Notes: generated by a model from the sequence alone, not told the origin. Numbered from the stretch's first letter, positions 54,236 through 63,760 are shown. The stretch is 64,000 bases of DNA from Pantoea sp. alder81 (GCF_020179835.1 NZ_JAIUDA010000003.1:372001-436000); one strand, 5' to 3'. A program made the numbers and translations.

Positions 54236-54752
54236 CTGAAAAACTCCCATCAATGACCTCAATTGTCCCATAAGAATAGAAACTGGTGCCTGGGATGTTT
54301 TTATTCCCATAAGTGTAAGTCATCAATGCCTGACGAATTTTAAGAAAATCACTACGATACTGTAGGGTAATACAACCTTGTGATATTCCAGCAGGGCCAA
54401 TTGGATGAAGACGAAAGTTACCGCGTTTAATACCTTCAATAAACGTATAATCGTCAATGAGTGCGTCATGGCGAAAAAGTCCAAACCATTCTGCATGAAC
54501 AACAGGTGAACTGCCCGGCCATGACCAAAATTCTCGGCTCATATTATATAACATACTCTTCATGCCATTCGTTGGTCGCTTGACGATGTAATACAGACCT
54601 AAGGGTAAAGGCCCATTAAATGGAACGGATGCACATGCCGGGCGATTGCGATAATGATTATTGCCCGAGAAAGCCATGAAATGGCCAATTCCCGGTAATA
54701 TGAGTGGAGAGAACTGAGTACCCGTAAGAATAAACTTTCCATTAATAGCCAT
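54219..54752 (-). CDS. DUF2778 / Tlde1-type L,D-transpeptidase-like T6SS effector
   Basis: A 177-residue protein starting MAINGKFILTG with AGGAGG upstream; a longer start is not supported. The motif HPIGPAGISQGCITL (His116, Cys127) is the catalytic pattern of Tlde1 effectors, which attack peptidoglycan tetrapeptides and exchange D-amino acids in the target periplasm. FMAFSGNN and GPLPLGLYYIVKRP are also typical. There is no signal peptide, as expected for T6SS delivery. The candidate immunity gene follows directly. Confidence 0.87.
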   Translation of the reverse strand: MAINGKFILTGTQFSPLILPGIGHFMAFSGNNHYRNRPACASVPFNGPLPLGLYYIVKRPTNGMKSMLYNMSREFWSWPGSSPVVHAEWFGLFRHDALIDDYTFIEGIKRGNFRLHPIGPAGISQGCITLQYRSDFLKIRQALMTYTYGNKNIPGTSFYSYGTIEVIDGSFSDACSA

Positions 54753-54884
54753 GTAATTTCCTCCTGAAATTAACCATGGCACAATAACCATAAACTGTTT
54801 ATGGGTGTTAATTAAATATCCCAGGATTTTCCAACACTGTGCATTCCATCACAGGTTGCAATCCAGACGCCCCAAAGGGTGCCC

Positions 54885-55700
54885 CTACTTCACCGCCCCT
54901 TCCGTCACGCCACTGATAAACTTGCGCTGGAACACCAGGAACACCACTACCAGCGGCATGATCACAATCATCGCGCCCGCCATTAGCACTGGAATATCAA
55001 TGGTGTTTTTGTTCTGGAAGAACATCATGCCGATTGGCAGGGTACGCAGTTCATCCTTGTTCACCAGAATCAGCGGAATCAGGAACTCATTCCACGTCCA
55101 GATAAACAGCAGCAGCGCCAGTGTTGATAGCGTTGGCCAGATGGCGGGCACCAGAATGCCCCACAGGATTTTGCGCCGGGATGCGCCATCCATCACCGAG
55201 GCTTCCACCAGTTCGCGTGGCACCTGCTGGAGTGCGGTGGCAATCATCAGCGTGGTAAATGGCAGCGATAAAGCAATTTGCGGCAGAATCAGCGCCAGAT
55301 AAGTATTCGTCAGTCCCATCCAACGCAGTTCATGGTAGAGCGGAATAATAAAAGCCTCGCTCGGCAGCACCATGCCCAGGCCCAGCATCGCGGCTATCAG
55401 CTTCTTACCGGGGATTTTCAGCCAGGCAAAGCCAAATCCCGCCAGGATCCCTAACAAAATGCTGCTGATCACCACCGGGATCACCACCAGCACCGAGTTC
55501 ATAAAGTAGACGTTGAAGTGCCCCTGCTGCCAGGCCGTCACGTAGTTTTTGAAGTTCAGCGATGAAGGCAGCGTGAACACGCCCTGAAACAGCTCCATCT
55601 GGGTTTTGAACGAGGTCATCAGCGCCATTAAAAACGGCAGGATGGTCATCAGCGCGACAATCCAAATCAGCGCGCGTGAGACAACAGGCGTACCGCGCAT
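54885..55700 (-). CDS. Sugar ABC transporter permease 2 (MalG/UgpE type)
   Basis: A 271-residue inner-membrane permease starting MRGTPVVSRALIWIVALMT, overlapping the previous stop by one base. Six helices; EAA loop VPRELVEASVMDGASRRKILWGILVP (about 158-183). It ends just inside the AT-rich islet border on the right. It pairs with the permease and binding protein upstream and with the ATPase at 59119. Confidence 0.9.
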   Translation of the reverse strand: MRGTPVVSRALIWIVALMTILPFLMALMTSFKTQMELFQGVFTLPSSLNFKNYVTAWQQGHFNVYFMNSVLVVIPVVISSILLGILAGFGFAWLKIPGKKLIAAMLGLGMVLPSEAFIIPLYHELRWMGLTNTYLALILPQIALSLPFTTLMIATALQQVPRELVEASVMDGASRRKILWGILVPAIWPTLSTLALLLFIWTWNEFLIPLILVNKDELRTLPIGMMFFQNKNTIDIPVLMAGAMIVIMPLVVVFLVFQRKFISGVTEGAVK

Positions 55701-56572
55701 CAGTGACGCTCCCGAATAGCAAAATGAATACACGCGTTGATCATCAGCACAATCAACATACTGAACACGGCCACCGCAGACGCGTAGCCAAAGTAATGCA
55801 GGTCAAAGCCCTGCTTATACATAAAGATGTTGGTCACCATGGTCGAGGTGCCCGGTCCGCCTTGCGTCATGACATACACCAGGTCGAAGGCCTTCAGACT
55901 GGCGATCACCGTCAGCAGCAGCGCAATGCGCAATTCCGGACGCAGCGAGGGCAGCGTGATACGCATGAATTTCTGACGCCGTGATGAACCATCCAAATCG
56001 GCGGCTTCTAACAGCGAGGGATCCATACGCTGCAATCCGGCCATAAACAGCACCAGACAGAATCCAAAGAAATACCAGGTGGCGACAAAACCCACGGCCG
56101 GTAACGCCCAGGTGAAATCGCCTAACCAGGAGAGCGCCAGCTGTGGCAATCCGATGGCGCGCAGGAACTGATCGATAGGACCAAACGCTGGGTTATACAG
56201 CCAGCGCCACACCACGCCAAGAACCGCCATCGGCATGATGTAGGGCAGGAAAAACAGGATACGCAATACGCTGCGCTCTTTACCGTTGCGCGTGTCATAC
56301 AGGAAGCTGCACAGCAACAAACCGACGCCAATCGGCAGCAAGGTGTAAAACAGCATCAGTAGCGCGTTGTTGCCCAGCGCCACCCAGAACACCGGATCCT
56401 GGAACATGCGTACGTAGTTGCTGATACCGGTGAAAATCGGCAAGGAGGTGCCATCCCACTCGGTGAAACTGATGCCGAGCGAGGCCAGCAGCGGCAGGAG
56501 TAAAAACACCGCATAAACCAATACGGCGGGCAGGAGATAAAGCGCATTGCGCCAGGCAGATTTGTTCAGCAT
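55700..56572 (-). CDS. Sugar ABC transporter permease 1 (MalF/UgpA type)
   Basis: A 290-residue permease, MLNKSAWRNALYLLPAVLVYAVF at the start, six to seven helices, EAA loop MDPSLLEAADLDGSSRRQKFMRITLP (about 193-218). It is separated from the binding protein gene by a strong hairpin, which may lower permease expression. Confidence 0.9.
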   Translation of the reverse strand: MLNKSAWRNALYLLPAVLVYAVFLLLPLLASLGISFTEWDGTSLPIFTGISNYVRMFQDPVFWVALGNNALLMLFYTLLPIGVGLLLCSFLYDTRNGKERSVLRILFFLPYIMPMAVLGVVWRWLYNPAFGPIDQFLRAIGLPQLALSWLGDFTWALPAVGFVATWYFFGFCLVLFMAGLQRMDPSLLEAADLDGSSRRQKFMRITLPSLRPELRIALLLTVIASLKAFDLVYVMTQGGPGTSTMVTNIFMYKQGFDLHYFGYASAVAVFSMLIVLMINACIHFAIRERH

Positions 56573-56599
56573 AACCTTACTCGCTTGCAGGCTAATTCA

Positions 56600-56623
56600 C
56601 GGCCCGGCATCATCGCCGGGCCG
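56600..56623 (-). terminator. Intercistronic hairpin between binding protein and permease genes
   Basis: CGGCCCGGC (56600-56608) and GCCGGGCCG (56615-56623) form a 9-bp GC-only stem with a 6-nt loop and no T-run. As in malE-malF, such a stem can protect the upstream message and set the expression ratio. Confidence 0.65.
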
Positions 56624-56630
56624 GACGTCA

Positions 56631-57974
56631 TCAGTGCTTCAGGGTTTTCAGGTAGCGTTGATAGTTATTGTCGAAATTGGTGACCATCTGCTCCGGCGTC
56701 TGTCGCCCTGCCAGCAACAGCTGCACGTTCTGATTCAGCTCGGCATTCATGGTCGGCGTGGCCCAGTCCAGATAATGGCCGAGGCCATCATGCTCGTTAA
56801 GGGTGACCCAAACCTGATATGTTTCTGCCAGCAGGGGATTATCCGCCGGGATCTGTGCATTCTTGCTGGTGCCCGCCGGCAGGAAGCCCACTTTCAACCA
56901 GCGGTTAGCCATCTCGTCGGAAACGATGTAGTCGATAAATTTGGCCGCCGCATCCTGCTGCTCTTTGGTTTTCGCGGTGTTGGTGATCGAGAACGCCAGA
57001 TCGGTACCGCCCACCATTAGCGCATGTTGCACGCCCTCACCCATCGGCATCGCCGCGAAGTGCACATCTTTATTGTCTTTGAACTGGCCGAGATACCAGG
57101 TGCCGCTCACCAGGAACGCGGCCTGACCATTCTGGAACAGCGTGGCCGCATCATCATGACCAATGCCTTCGAAGCCGGGGAAGAAGTAGCCTTTGTCTTT
57201 CCAGCTCTTCATCATGCTCGCCGCTTTCACCAGCTTGTCGTCTTTGAAGGTGCCGCCCACGTCGTAAATCAGATCGTCGAGGGCTTTGCGATCTTTACTC
57301 TCAATTTGTGCTTCCCACACCGCACTCAGCAGCTGCTGGCCCATGTTGCCGTCCAGCAGGCCAAGCATCATCGGCGGCGTACCCGCGGCTTTTAGTTTCT
57401 CCATTGCCGCTTCCAGTTCAGGCAGGGTTTTCGGTACCGCGACACCCGCTTTGTCCAGCAGCGCCTTGTTGTAATACAGCCCCACCATTTCACCGAGACT
57501 CGCCACGCCATACAGCTTGCCGCTACCAAAGTCTTGTTTATCAGACCAGCGGTTACGCTTGAGGATCGAATCCGGGAAGCGCGTGGTCCAGCCGTAGGTT
57601 TTGGCATAATCGTCCAGCGGCCACAGCAGTTTGTCTTTCACCAGCGAACCCATATCACCACCGCCCTGATTGACCTGCGCGATTTGCGGGCCATCACCGG
57701 CGGTCAGCGCCAGCTTCAGTGGAATACGCGTGTCTTCAAAGGAGTGCACCGAGCGCTGGATGGTAATGTCGGGATTCTTTTGCTGGAACGCTTTAACCGC
57801 TTCATCCACGGCTTCGGTTTGCTGCGGATAGTTATAAATATCCCATTCGTTCAGCGTGACCGCTTGTGCCGTTGCCATGGTCGCACCGAGCAAAATCCCG
57901 GCAGAAACCAGACGCGACACACTGCGCAGTGAGCTTTTCATACGGGACGGACGTTTGGTTGAATCACACATCAT
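56631..57974 (-). CDS. Sugar ABC transporter binding protein (SBP family 1)
   Basis: A 447-residue periplasmic protein. The ATG at 57974 has GGAGAAA about nine bases upstream, giving a rather long basic n-region before the hydrophobic core and a cleavage near ATAQA; an ATG at 57941 would give a normal signal but lacks a ribosome site. The SBP_bac_1 pattern is present: [33 protein letters not shown], and [13 protein letters not shown]. The ligand is likely an oligo- or amino-sugar, by context. Confidence 0.88.
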   Translation of the reverse strand: MMCDSTKRPSRMKSSLRSVSRLVSAGILLGATMATAQAVTLNEWDIYNYPQQTEAVDEAVKAFQQKNPDITIQRSVHSFEDTRIPLKLALTAGDGPQIAQVNQGGGDMGSLVKDKLLWPLDDYAKTYGWTTRFPDSILKRNRWSDKQDFGSGKLYGVASLGEMVGLYYNKALLDKAGVAVPKTLPELEAAMEKLKAAGTPPMMLGLLDGNMGQQLLSAVWEAQIESKDRKALDDLIYDVGGTFKDDKLVKAASMMKSWKDKGYFFPGFEGIGHDDAATLFQNGQAAFLVSGTWYLGQFKDNKDVHFAAMPMGEGVQHALMVGGTDLAFSITNTAKTKEQQDAAAKFIDYIVSDEMANRWLKVGFLPAGTSKNAQIPADNPLLAETYQVWVTLNEHDGLGHYLDWATPTMNAELNQNVQLLLAGRQTPEQMVTNFDNNYQRYLKTLKH

Positions 57975-58505
57975 GCTCGGTTTCTCCAACAGATGACTGG
58001 CTTCCCTTCATCGCGACACCTGCATGTCCTGGCAGGTTGATTCAGCAGCAGTAATAACGACGTTAATTCATACTTACTTTATGCACAAAAGAAAGTCAAA
58101 CACCCTCACTGCGGAATTTTTGCTCTGTGATACAGTGCAAATTGTGAGAAGAAAGGCGGGCTATACAGCAGAGAATCCTGCCTGACAACCGCTGAAGCGC
58201 ACACCATAAGAAGACCCACCCCTACAGCCAGCACAAATCACTCACGCCGTTCACCTGCATTAACCCACTGACAGACCATATGAAAATTCTATACTTATTA
58301 AGAGATGTAAGAGGCCTGTGCGGCATAATCATCCCAGAACACAGGCACCACAGGCTCTGCGCCGCTTTACGGGGCCGTTCACGCCATCGCCCGCCCTCAG
58401 GATTTACCTCCGTGTTGTGCGGTAGCGCAATTATTACACCTTGAAAACTAAGTCAGCTTTATTTACCGTAAAATCTGTTCATCTCATGACCACAGAGGCA
58501 CCACC
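57975..58505. other. Divergent intergenic region, binding protein and GNAT genes
   Basis: A 531-bp gap with no supported gene. An interrupted dyad TTTGC / GCAAA near 58118-58140 could be a ROK-type site. No other strong structure was seen. Confidence 0.45.
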
Positions 58506-59105
58506 ATGACGGCTAAAGGTGTTATTCGCCGCGCCAGCGAGAGCGATTTTCCCGCCCTGTCGCGCATCTGCTTAGAAACAGCCAATGCGGGCACTGACGC
58601 CACCGCGCTCTATTCCGACCCGGCACTGCCCGGCCTGCGCTTTGTCATTCCCTATGCGCGCTTTGCGCCTGACTTTGCTTATGTCCTTGAAATAGAGGGT
58701 GAAGTGATGGGTTATGCGGTGGCAGCACCGGATACACGCGCCTTCGAAGCAGAGTTGGATGCGCAGTGGTGGCCGCCACTGCAACAGCAATATCGCGATT
58801 ACACGCCGCAAGCCCCCCTCGACAGTAAAGTGCTGGATGGCATCCTCCAGCCGGATACCGCTGCGGAACAACTGGTGGCGCAATGGCCTGCACATCTGCA
58901 CATCAATCTGCTGCCGCCAGCGCAACAGGGCGGCTGGGGACGAAAACTGATTGAGCAGTTGCTGCAGGATCTGCGTGCCGCTGGCGTGCCGGGTGTTTCT
59001 CTGGGCGTAAGCCTGCAAAACGAGAAGGTGTGCGGCTTTTATCAACGTCTCGGTTTTACGCCCATTATGCGCAGCAACGCCATCTACATGGGCCAACTAC
59101 TCTGA
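58506..59105 (+). CDS. GNAT-family acetyltransferase
   Basis: A 199-residue N-acetyltransferase. Motif A reads LPPAQQGGWGRKLIEQLLQDL (about 136-156), the acetyl-CoA loop, then GVSLGVSLQNEKVCGFYQRLGF. The long middle insert resembles the acetyltransferase-like domain found with bacterial O-GlcNAcases. It sits 13 bp before the ABC ATPase gene. It may act on an amino sugar; this is inference from context. Confidence 0.82.
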   Translation: MTAKGVIRRASESDFPALSRICLETANAGTDATALYSDPALPGLRFVIPYARFAPDFAYVLEIEGEVMGYAVAAPDTRAFEAELDAQWWPPLQQQYRDYTPQAPLDSKVLDGILQPDTAAEQLVAQWPAHLHINLLPPAQQGGWGRKLIEQLLQDLRAAGVPGVSLGVSLQNEKVCGFYQRLGFTPIMRSNAIYMGQLL

Positions 59106-59118
59106 TTGAGGCATCACC

Positions 59119-60210
59119 ATGACCAGCCTGCATCTGCAAAGCGTTAAAAAGTCCTACGACCATGTGAATGTGATCCACGGTATCGATCTCACCATTAACA
59201 GCGGCGAGTTTGTGGTGTTTGTCGGCCCTTCCGGCTGCGGTAAATCGACGCTGCTGCGCATGATTGCCGGGCTGGAGGAGATCAGCGACGGCAAGCTGTT
59301 GATTGAAGGCGCAGACATGACGCACCAGCCCGCTACCGAGCGCGGCATTGCCATGGTATTTCAGTCCTATGCGCTCTATCCGAATATGACGGTGCGCGGC
59401 AATCTGGCTTACCCGCTGGAAGTAATGAAGAAATCCAAAGCGGAGATTGAAACGGCCATCAACCAAACTGCTGCGCGACTGCATCTGACGGAACTGCTGG
59501 ATCGCCTGCCACGTGCGCTCTCCGGCGGCCAGCGCCAGCGTGTGGCCATTGGCCGCGCCATCATCCGCCATCCCCGCATTTTCCTGTTTGATGAACCCCT
59601 TTCCAATCTGGATGCTGAGCTGCGGTTACAGATGCGCATTGAGATTGCTCGCCTGCATGCCTCATTGGGCAACACCATGATTTATGTCACGCACGACCAG
59701 CTGGAAGCGATGACGCTGGCCGATCGTATCGTGGTACTTCGTCAGGGAAAAATTGAGCAGGTGGGTGCACCGATGTCGCTGTATCACGATCCCGACAATC
59801 TGTTTGTCGCCGGGTTTATCGGTTCTCCTAAGATGAACTTCCTGCAGGCGGAAATCGCCACGGCCTCGCCGGGTGCCGTCCAGTTGCGCGTTCCTGCATT
59901 GGGCATCCACACTCTGACCATGAAGATCGATGCAGCCTGTCACGAAGGACAAAAAGTCACGTTGGGAATTCGGCCCGAACATTTCTCTCCGGCCAACGAG
60001 GATGACGCTACGCTGAGCTTTAGCGCCGACTTGTCATTCAGCGAGATGCTGGGGCACACCAACTATCTTTACCTGGATATCGGTGAGGAGAAATTACTGG
60101 TGATTGAGGAGCGCAACGCGGCAGAACATGAGATTGGCGACCGCGTCAGTTATCAGATTAATGCTGAGCGCGGAATGTTGTTTGATGAACAGGGATTGCG
60201 CCTGCGTTAG
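59119..60210 (+). CDS. Sugar ABC transporter ATPase (MalK/UgpC type)
   Basis: A 363-residue ATPase. Walker A GPSGCGKST (about 35-43), signature LSGGQRQR (about 134-141), Walker B IFLFDEPLSNLDAELR (about 153-168), H-loop VTHDQ. A C-terminal TOBE/OB domain (about 235-360) with GIRPEHF is as in MalK/UgpC. It serves the permeases at 54885-56572, which lie on the other strand 2.5 kb away. Confidence 0.93.
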   Translation: MTSLHLQSVKKSYDHVNVIHGIDLTINSGEFVVFVGPSGCGKSTLLRMIAGLEEISDGKLLIEGADMTHQPATERGIAMVFQSYALYPNMTVRGNLAYPLEVMKKSKAEIETAINQTAARLHLTELLDRLPRALSGGQRQRVAIGRAIIRHPRIFLFDEPLSNLDAELRLQMRIEIARLHASLGNTMIYVTHDQLEAMTLADRIVVLRQGKIEQVGAPMSLYHDPDNLFVAGFIGSPKMNFLQAEIATASPGAVQLRVPALGIHTLTMKIDAACHEGQKVTLGIRPEHFSPANEDDATLSFSADLSFSEMLGHTNYLYLDIGEEKLLVIEERNAAEHEIGDRVSYQINAERGMLFDEQGLRLR

Positions 60211-60226
60211 GCGCCTGAATGAAGCA

Positions 60227-60251
60227 AGCGCCGTAGTTATGCTACGGCGCT
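60227..60251. terminator. Hairpin between ATPase and ROK genes
   Basis: AGCGCCGTAG (60227-60236) and CTACGGCGCT (60242-60251) form a 10-bp stem with a 5-nt loop between convergent genes. Confidence 0.75.
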
Positions 60252-60299
60252 CTGTTATAACGAGTGAACAACGTCGATGCCACTACATAGATTGCTGCT

Positions 60300-61421
60300 T
60301 TAAGACACCGTCTCTTCATCCGCCTGCGCCGCCAGCAAATCCAACAGCTTGTTCACCGCAAAACCTGCCGCGCCCTGTGCCCACATGCGATTCGACTCGG
60401 TGAGGAACTGCAGCGGCGTCATCTGCGGCGTGATCTTCAGGCGATAGGTCTGGAAACTCTGGGTGATGTGGTCGAGCAGTATGCGCGAGGCCATCTGCGG
60501 CTCCATCGCCAGATAAACCACGTCAGGATCGTAAGCTACCGACAGATTCGCCAGCGACATGCCCAGATGCTGCCCGGCTTCCGCCAGCGCGCTCAGCACT
60601 TCAGGTGTGGGCTGGTTATCCAGATCGCGCAATGTCTGCGGCAACGCCTCTTTCAGTGAAATCGCCACACGCTGCAAAATCGCCTGAGACGAGGCCACAT
60701 CTTCCAGCAATCGCTCTGATCCATCACCAAGCAATGACACGCCAATCTCACCGGCTTTACCATGACGGCCGCGATAGAGCTGGCGATCCAGCAAGATTCC
60801 GGCGCCAATACCTTTGCCAAAGGTGGCGATCACCGCTGACTGCGCATGACCCAACTGACCAAATACCAGCGCGGCCATGGCTAACGCATTGGCATCGTTT
60901 TCAATAAATACCGGCAGCGAAAAACGATCTTCCAGCAGGCGGGCAATCGGCACGTTATTCCAGCCCAGCGCGCGTGACAGCACGCATACCCCGTTACTGG
61001 CATCCACCAGACCCGAGAGTGCCAGCCCAATGGCACCAACTTTCTTCCCTTCCACGCCACGCAAAAACTTCGCCAGCGCATCACCCAGTTGCTTGGGGGT
61101 CATCGCGCCTGAAGGGATTTGCTGTTCGCCAATGATATTGCCACTGAGATCGGTTAAGACGATCAGGTTGCGTTCAGCATTGAGCTGAATGCCCACCACG
61201 CTGGCGTGATCCGGGTTGAGGCCGAGCAGGGTTTTTGGCCGTCCCATCGAGACGCGACGCAGCCCCAGTTCCTGCACAATGCCGCCGGAGAGCAAACGAT
61301 TAGTGGCCTGCGATACCGTGGACATGCTCAGGCCGCTGCGGACTTTGAGGTCAGACTGGCTGATCGGCGCATTTTCGACAATCAGCCGCAAAATGCGTGC
61401 AGTTACGTTGGGAGCGCTCAT
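60300..61421 (-). CDS. ROK-family transcriptional regulator lacking the zinc motif
   Basis: A 373-residue NagC/Mlc-like protein. The N-terminal winged helix (about 1-70, ISQSDLKVRSGLSMSTVSQATNRLL) precedes a ROK domain (about 75-370) with ATP-fold parts GIQLNAERN, ENDANALAMA and GHAQSAVIATFGKGIGAG. The usual GEIGH-x-CxCGxxGCxE is lost: here GEIGVSLLGDG and no cysteines. So it binds DNA and a sugar ligand but has probably no zinc. It follows the kinase gene by 26 bp on the same strand and may control the whole cluster. Confidence 0.87.
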   Translation of the reverse strand: MSAPNVTARILRLIVENAPISQSDLKVRSGLSMSTVSQATNRLLSGGIVQELGLRRVSMGRPKTLLGLNPDHASVVGIQLNAERNLIVLTDLSGNIIGEQQIPSGAMTPKQLGDALAKFLRGVEGKKVGAIGLALSGLVDASNGVCVLSRALGWNNVPIARLLEDRFSLPVFIENDANALAMAALVFGQLGHAQSAVIATFGKGIGAGILLDRQLYRGRHGKAGEIGVSLLGDGSERLLEDVASSQAILQRVAISLKEALPQTLRDLDNQPTPEVLSALAEAGQHLGMSLANLSVAYDPDVVYLAMEPQMASRILLDHITQSFQTYRLKITPQMTPLQFLTESNRMWAQGAAGFAVNKLLDLLAAQADEETVS

Positions 61422-61447
61422 GGGTCTCTTTTTTAAGTTGGAAGAGG

Positions 61448-62323
61448 CTAAGCCGGTTGCTGGCTGAACTGGCTGGCAAGCCGCAGTGCGCCGCTTAAGG
61501 CATCGCCCTGCGGCGGCACAAGCTGTGCAGCAATCTCCGCGGGTAACCAGGGTTGAATCGGCACCGCGAGTCCTCCCATCAGTGCCAGCTTGCCGTGGCT
61601 GCGTGCCAGCAATGGCTGCACCATCTGCACGATATCGGCAGCGGCCTGCTGTACCAGCGCAATGCCATGGGGATCGCCCTGCTGCGCAGCGGCAAAGACT
61701 TCAGGTACCACGCTGCCCCACTCGGCGGGCGTGGCTTGCTGTGACCAGATCAACATCAGCTCAGGGCTGTTTTGATGCAACGCCATAATACGTTCGGTCA
61801 GCGCCGAGGCAGGCACAATAGCTTCGTGCGCCAGCAGCGCTAAGCGCCGTGCACGGCGTCCAAGAATGGCTCCCGAACCGGCATCTGACAGGGCAAAACC
61901 CCATCCACCCAGCAGGGTAAACTGCGCGCCGTCCCAGGCTGCTCCCTGGCTGCCCGTCCCGACGATCAACACCGCGCCTGGTGCACCATCGTGCGCACCC
62001 GCACAGGCGATCTCAACATCGGTAAATAGATAGCGTCCCTGACAGCGTGGCTGCCAGCTTTGTAGCCGCGTGTATACCGATGCCACATTTGCGCCTGCTA
62101 AACCCGCTACCAGCAAGGTGCGGTCGCGCGCATCGGCAGCCAGCCCCGCTTGTTGAAAGAGTGTGTCGATGACCGATTCAATAGCGGTGATGGCGGCATC
62201 ATACTGCGACCAGACATTGGCGGGCCCGCCCGTCGTTTCCGCCAGCACGCGGCCGGCGCTGTCCGTCAGCCGTCCGCGACAGTGCGTACCACCGCCATCA
62301 ATTCCCAGCAAAAGTGATTGCAC
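61448..62323 (-). CDS. N-acetylglucosamine kinase-like protein (BadF/BadG/BcrA/BcrD ATPase)
   Basis: A 291-residue actin-fold kinase. The GTG at 62323 is chosen because AGGAGG lies six bases upstream and the conserved phosphate-1 motif GIDGGGTHCRG then begins at residue 7; ATGs upstream (62353) give a basic extension outside the fold. VLIVGTGSQGAAWDG (phosphate 2) and GGWGFALSDAGSGAILGRRA follow. The family includes human NAGK-type GlcNAc kinases. It likely phosphorylates the imported amino sugar. Operonic with the ROK gene. Confidence 0.85.
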   Translation of the reverse strand: MQSLLLGIDGGGTHCRGRLTDSAGRVLAETTGGPANVWSQYDAAITAIESVIDTLFQQAGLAADARDRTLLVAGLAGANVASVYTRLQSWQPRCQGRYLFTDVEIACAGAHDGAPGAVLIVGTGSQGAAWDGAQFTLLGGWGFALSDAGSGAILGRRARRLALLAHEAIVPASALTERIMALHQNSPELMLIWSQQATPAEWGSVVPEVFAAAQQGDPHGIALVQQAAADIVQMVQPLLARSHGKLALMGGLAVPIQPWLPAEIAAQLVPPQGDALSGALRLASQFSQQPA

Positions 62324-62590
62324 GCGCTTCCTCCTGCCTGCCACGAACGGCATGATACTTATAGATGTGCGAAAGATAGGGGAAAAAAACTTAAATCGCA
62401 ATCATAAATAAATACGCATTCCGTATAGCTAATTAATATCTAACAAAAACATAAATATAACCTAAAACGCCGATTTGAGATCGACGTTACGGATTGACAT
62501 TAGTTTTTCTGTCGTAATAAGTTAACGGTCAGATTATCAGCAGCCTGATGGGTCGGGCAGCTAACAAGCAACGGGCTTCAGGGGTACAAC
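62324..62590. other. Divergent control region, kinase and dehydrogenase genes
   Basis: A 267-bp strongly AT-rich gap. Promoters for both sides are expected; GCCGATTTGAGATCGACG near 62470 is the only dyad-like stretch noted. No gene was seen. Confidence 0.5.
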
Positions 62591-63751
62591 ATGAAAGTGG
62601 GCATTATTGGTCTGGGCTTTCGTCTTTCCCATGTGGTGAAAGAGTTCAACAAAGCTGACGCAGAGTTCTCCGTGGTAGGTTACGTCGATCCAGCTCCCGC
62701 TGGCTTGCCAAATCTTCACACCTTTGGCATTGATGCCGGAAAGGCGTTCGATAGCGTGGATGCGCTGCTCCAGCACGGTGGTTTCGATCTGCTGCTGGTG
62801 GGGTCACCCAACTTTATGCACCTTGAGCATATTCGTCAGGGGCTGGCCGCTGGTTACACCGTGTTTACCGAGAAACCGGTGGTGATCAATGAAGAACAAA
62901 CCATGGCGATGGCGCAACTGGTTCAACAATATGGGCATGAGCGCATTCTGGTCGGCTTAGTTTTGCGCTACTCACCGCTGTATCACGATCTGTTGAGCGC
63001 ACGCGATGAAAATCGTCTCGGTGAAATCACCTCAATCGAAGCCACTGAACACATCAAGCCCTATCACGGCGCTTTCTTCCAGCGCGACTGGCGACGTCTG
63101 GAAAAATATGCCGGTCCTTACATTCTGGAAAAATGCTGCCACGACATCGATCTTTATCAGGGATTAATCGGTGAACGCCCGGTGCGCGTGGCCAGCTTTG
63201 GTGGACGTAAGAACTTCACGCCGCAGCATGCACCCACCGGCGCTGTCACGCCGCAATCGGAGGTGTATCACGTTAAGCCCAGCGGCTGGTCGAGTACTGA
63301 TGCGGTGTTTGACGGCGACGCCGATATCGTCGATTACCAGACGGCGCTGATCGAATACGCCAATGGCGCAACGCTCGCCTTCCACGCCAACCTCAACGTA
63401 CCGGATGAATTTCGTCGTTTCTGCGTGATGGGCACCGACGGCATGGCCGAGGGCGACTTTGTGCGTAACTACTTCCGCGTACACAACGCCCGTACCGGCG
63501 AGCGCGAAGTTGATACCACCTACAGCGGCAATGCTTATGACGGTCACTATGGTGCCGATGCGTTGATGGCTGAAGAGATCGTCAAGCACATTAAACAAGG
63601 AACGCCACTGAAAGTATCCGTGGTGGATGCACTGGAAGCGGGTTTGACCGCGATTAAAATCGATGAAGCACGAAAATCAAAAACCGTGGTGGATATGACG
63701 GATAGCTGGAAACAATTTGACGCCAGCCTGGGGAAAACCGCGACCGTTTAA
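62591..63751 (+). CDS. Gfo/Idh/MocA-family oxidoreductase
   Basis: A 386-residue dehydrogenase. MKVGIIGLGFRLSHVVKEF is the Rossmann start, TEKPVV (about 93-98) the signature, and KCCHDIDLYQGLIGERP (about 181-197) holds the His-Asp of the active site. It is the fifth Gfo/Idh gene of the window and belongs to the amino-sugar cluster by position. GGGGTAC precedes the ATG. The substrate is unknown. Confidence 0.87.
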   Translation: MKVGIIGLGFRLSHVVKEFNKADAEFSVVGYVDPAPAGLPNLHTFGIDAGKAFDSVDALLQHGGFDLLLVGSPNFMHLEHIRQGLAAGYTVFTEKPVVINEEQTMAMAQLVQQYGHERILVGLVLRYSPLYHDLLSARDENRLGEITSIEATEHIKPYHGAFFQRDWRRLEKYAGPYILEKCCHDIDLYQGLIGERPVRVASFGGRKNFTPQHAPTGAVTPQSEVYHVKPSGWSSTDAVFDGDADIVDYQTALIEYANGATLAFHANLNVPDEFRRFCVMGTDGMAEGDFVRNYFRVHNARTGEREVDTTYSGNAYDGHYGADALMAEEIVKHIKQGTPLKVSVVDALEAGLTAIKIDEARKSKTVVDMTDSWKQFDASLGKTATV

Positions 63752-63760
63752 GGCCAACCT

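Larger units (their letters stand above)
53367..54884. other. AT-rich type VI secretion islet
   Basis: The base composition drops sharply: the 60-base block at 53401 has 19 G+C and the one at 54121 has 14, against about 33-36 in the flanks. Three genes lie in it (Hcp, candidate immunity, DUF2778 effector). No transposase or integrase is seen at its edges. Confidence 0.8.
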
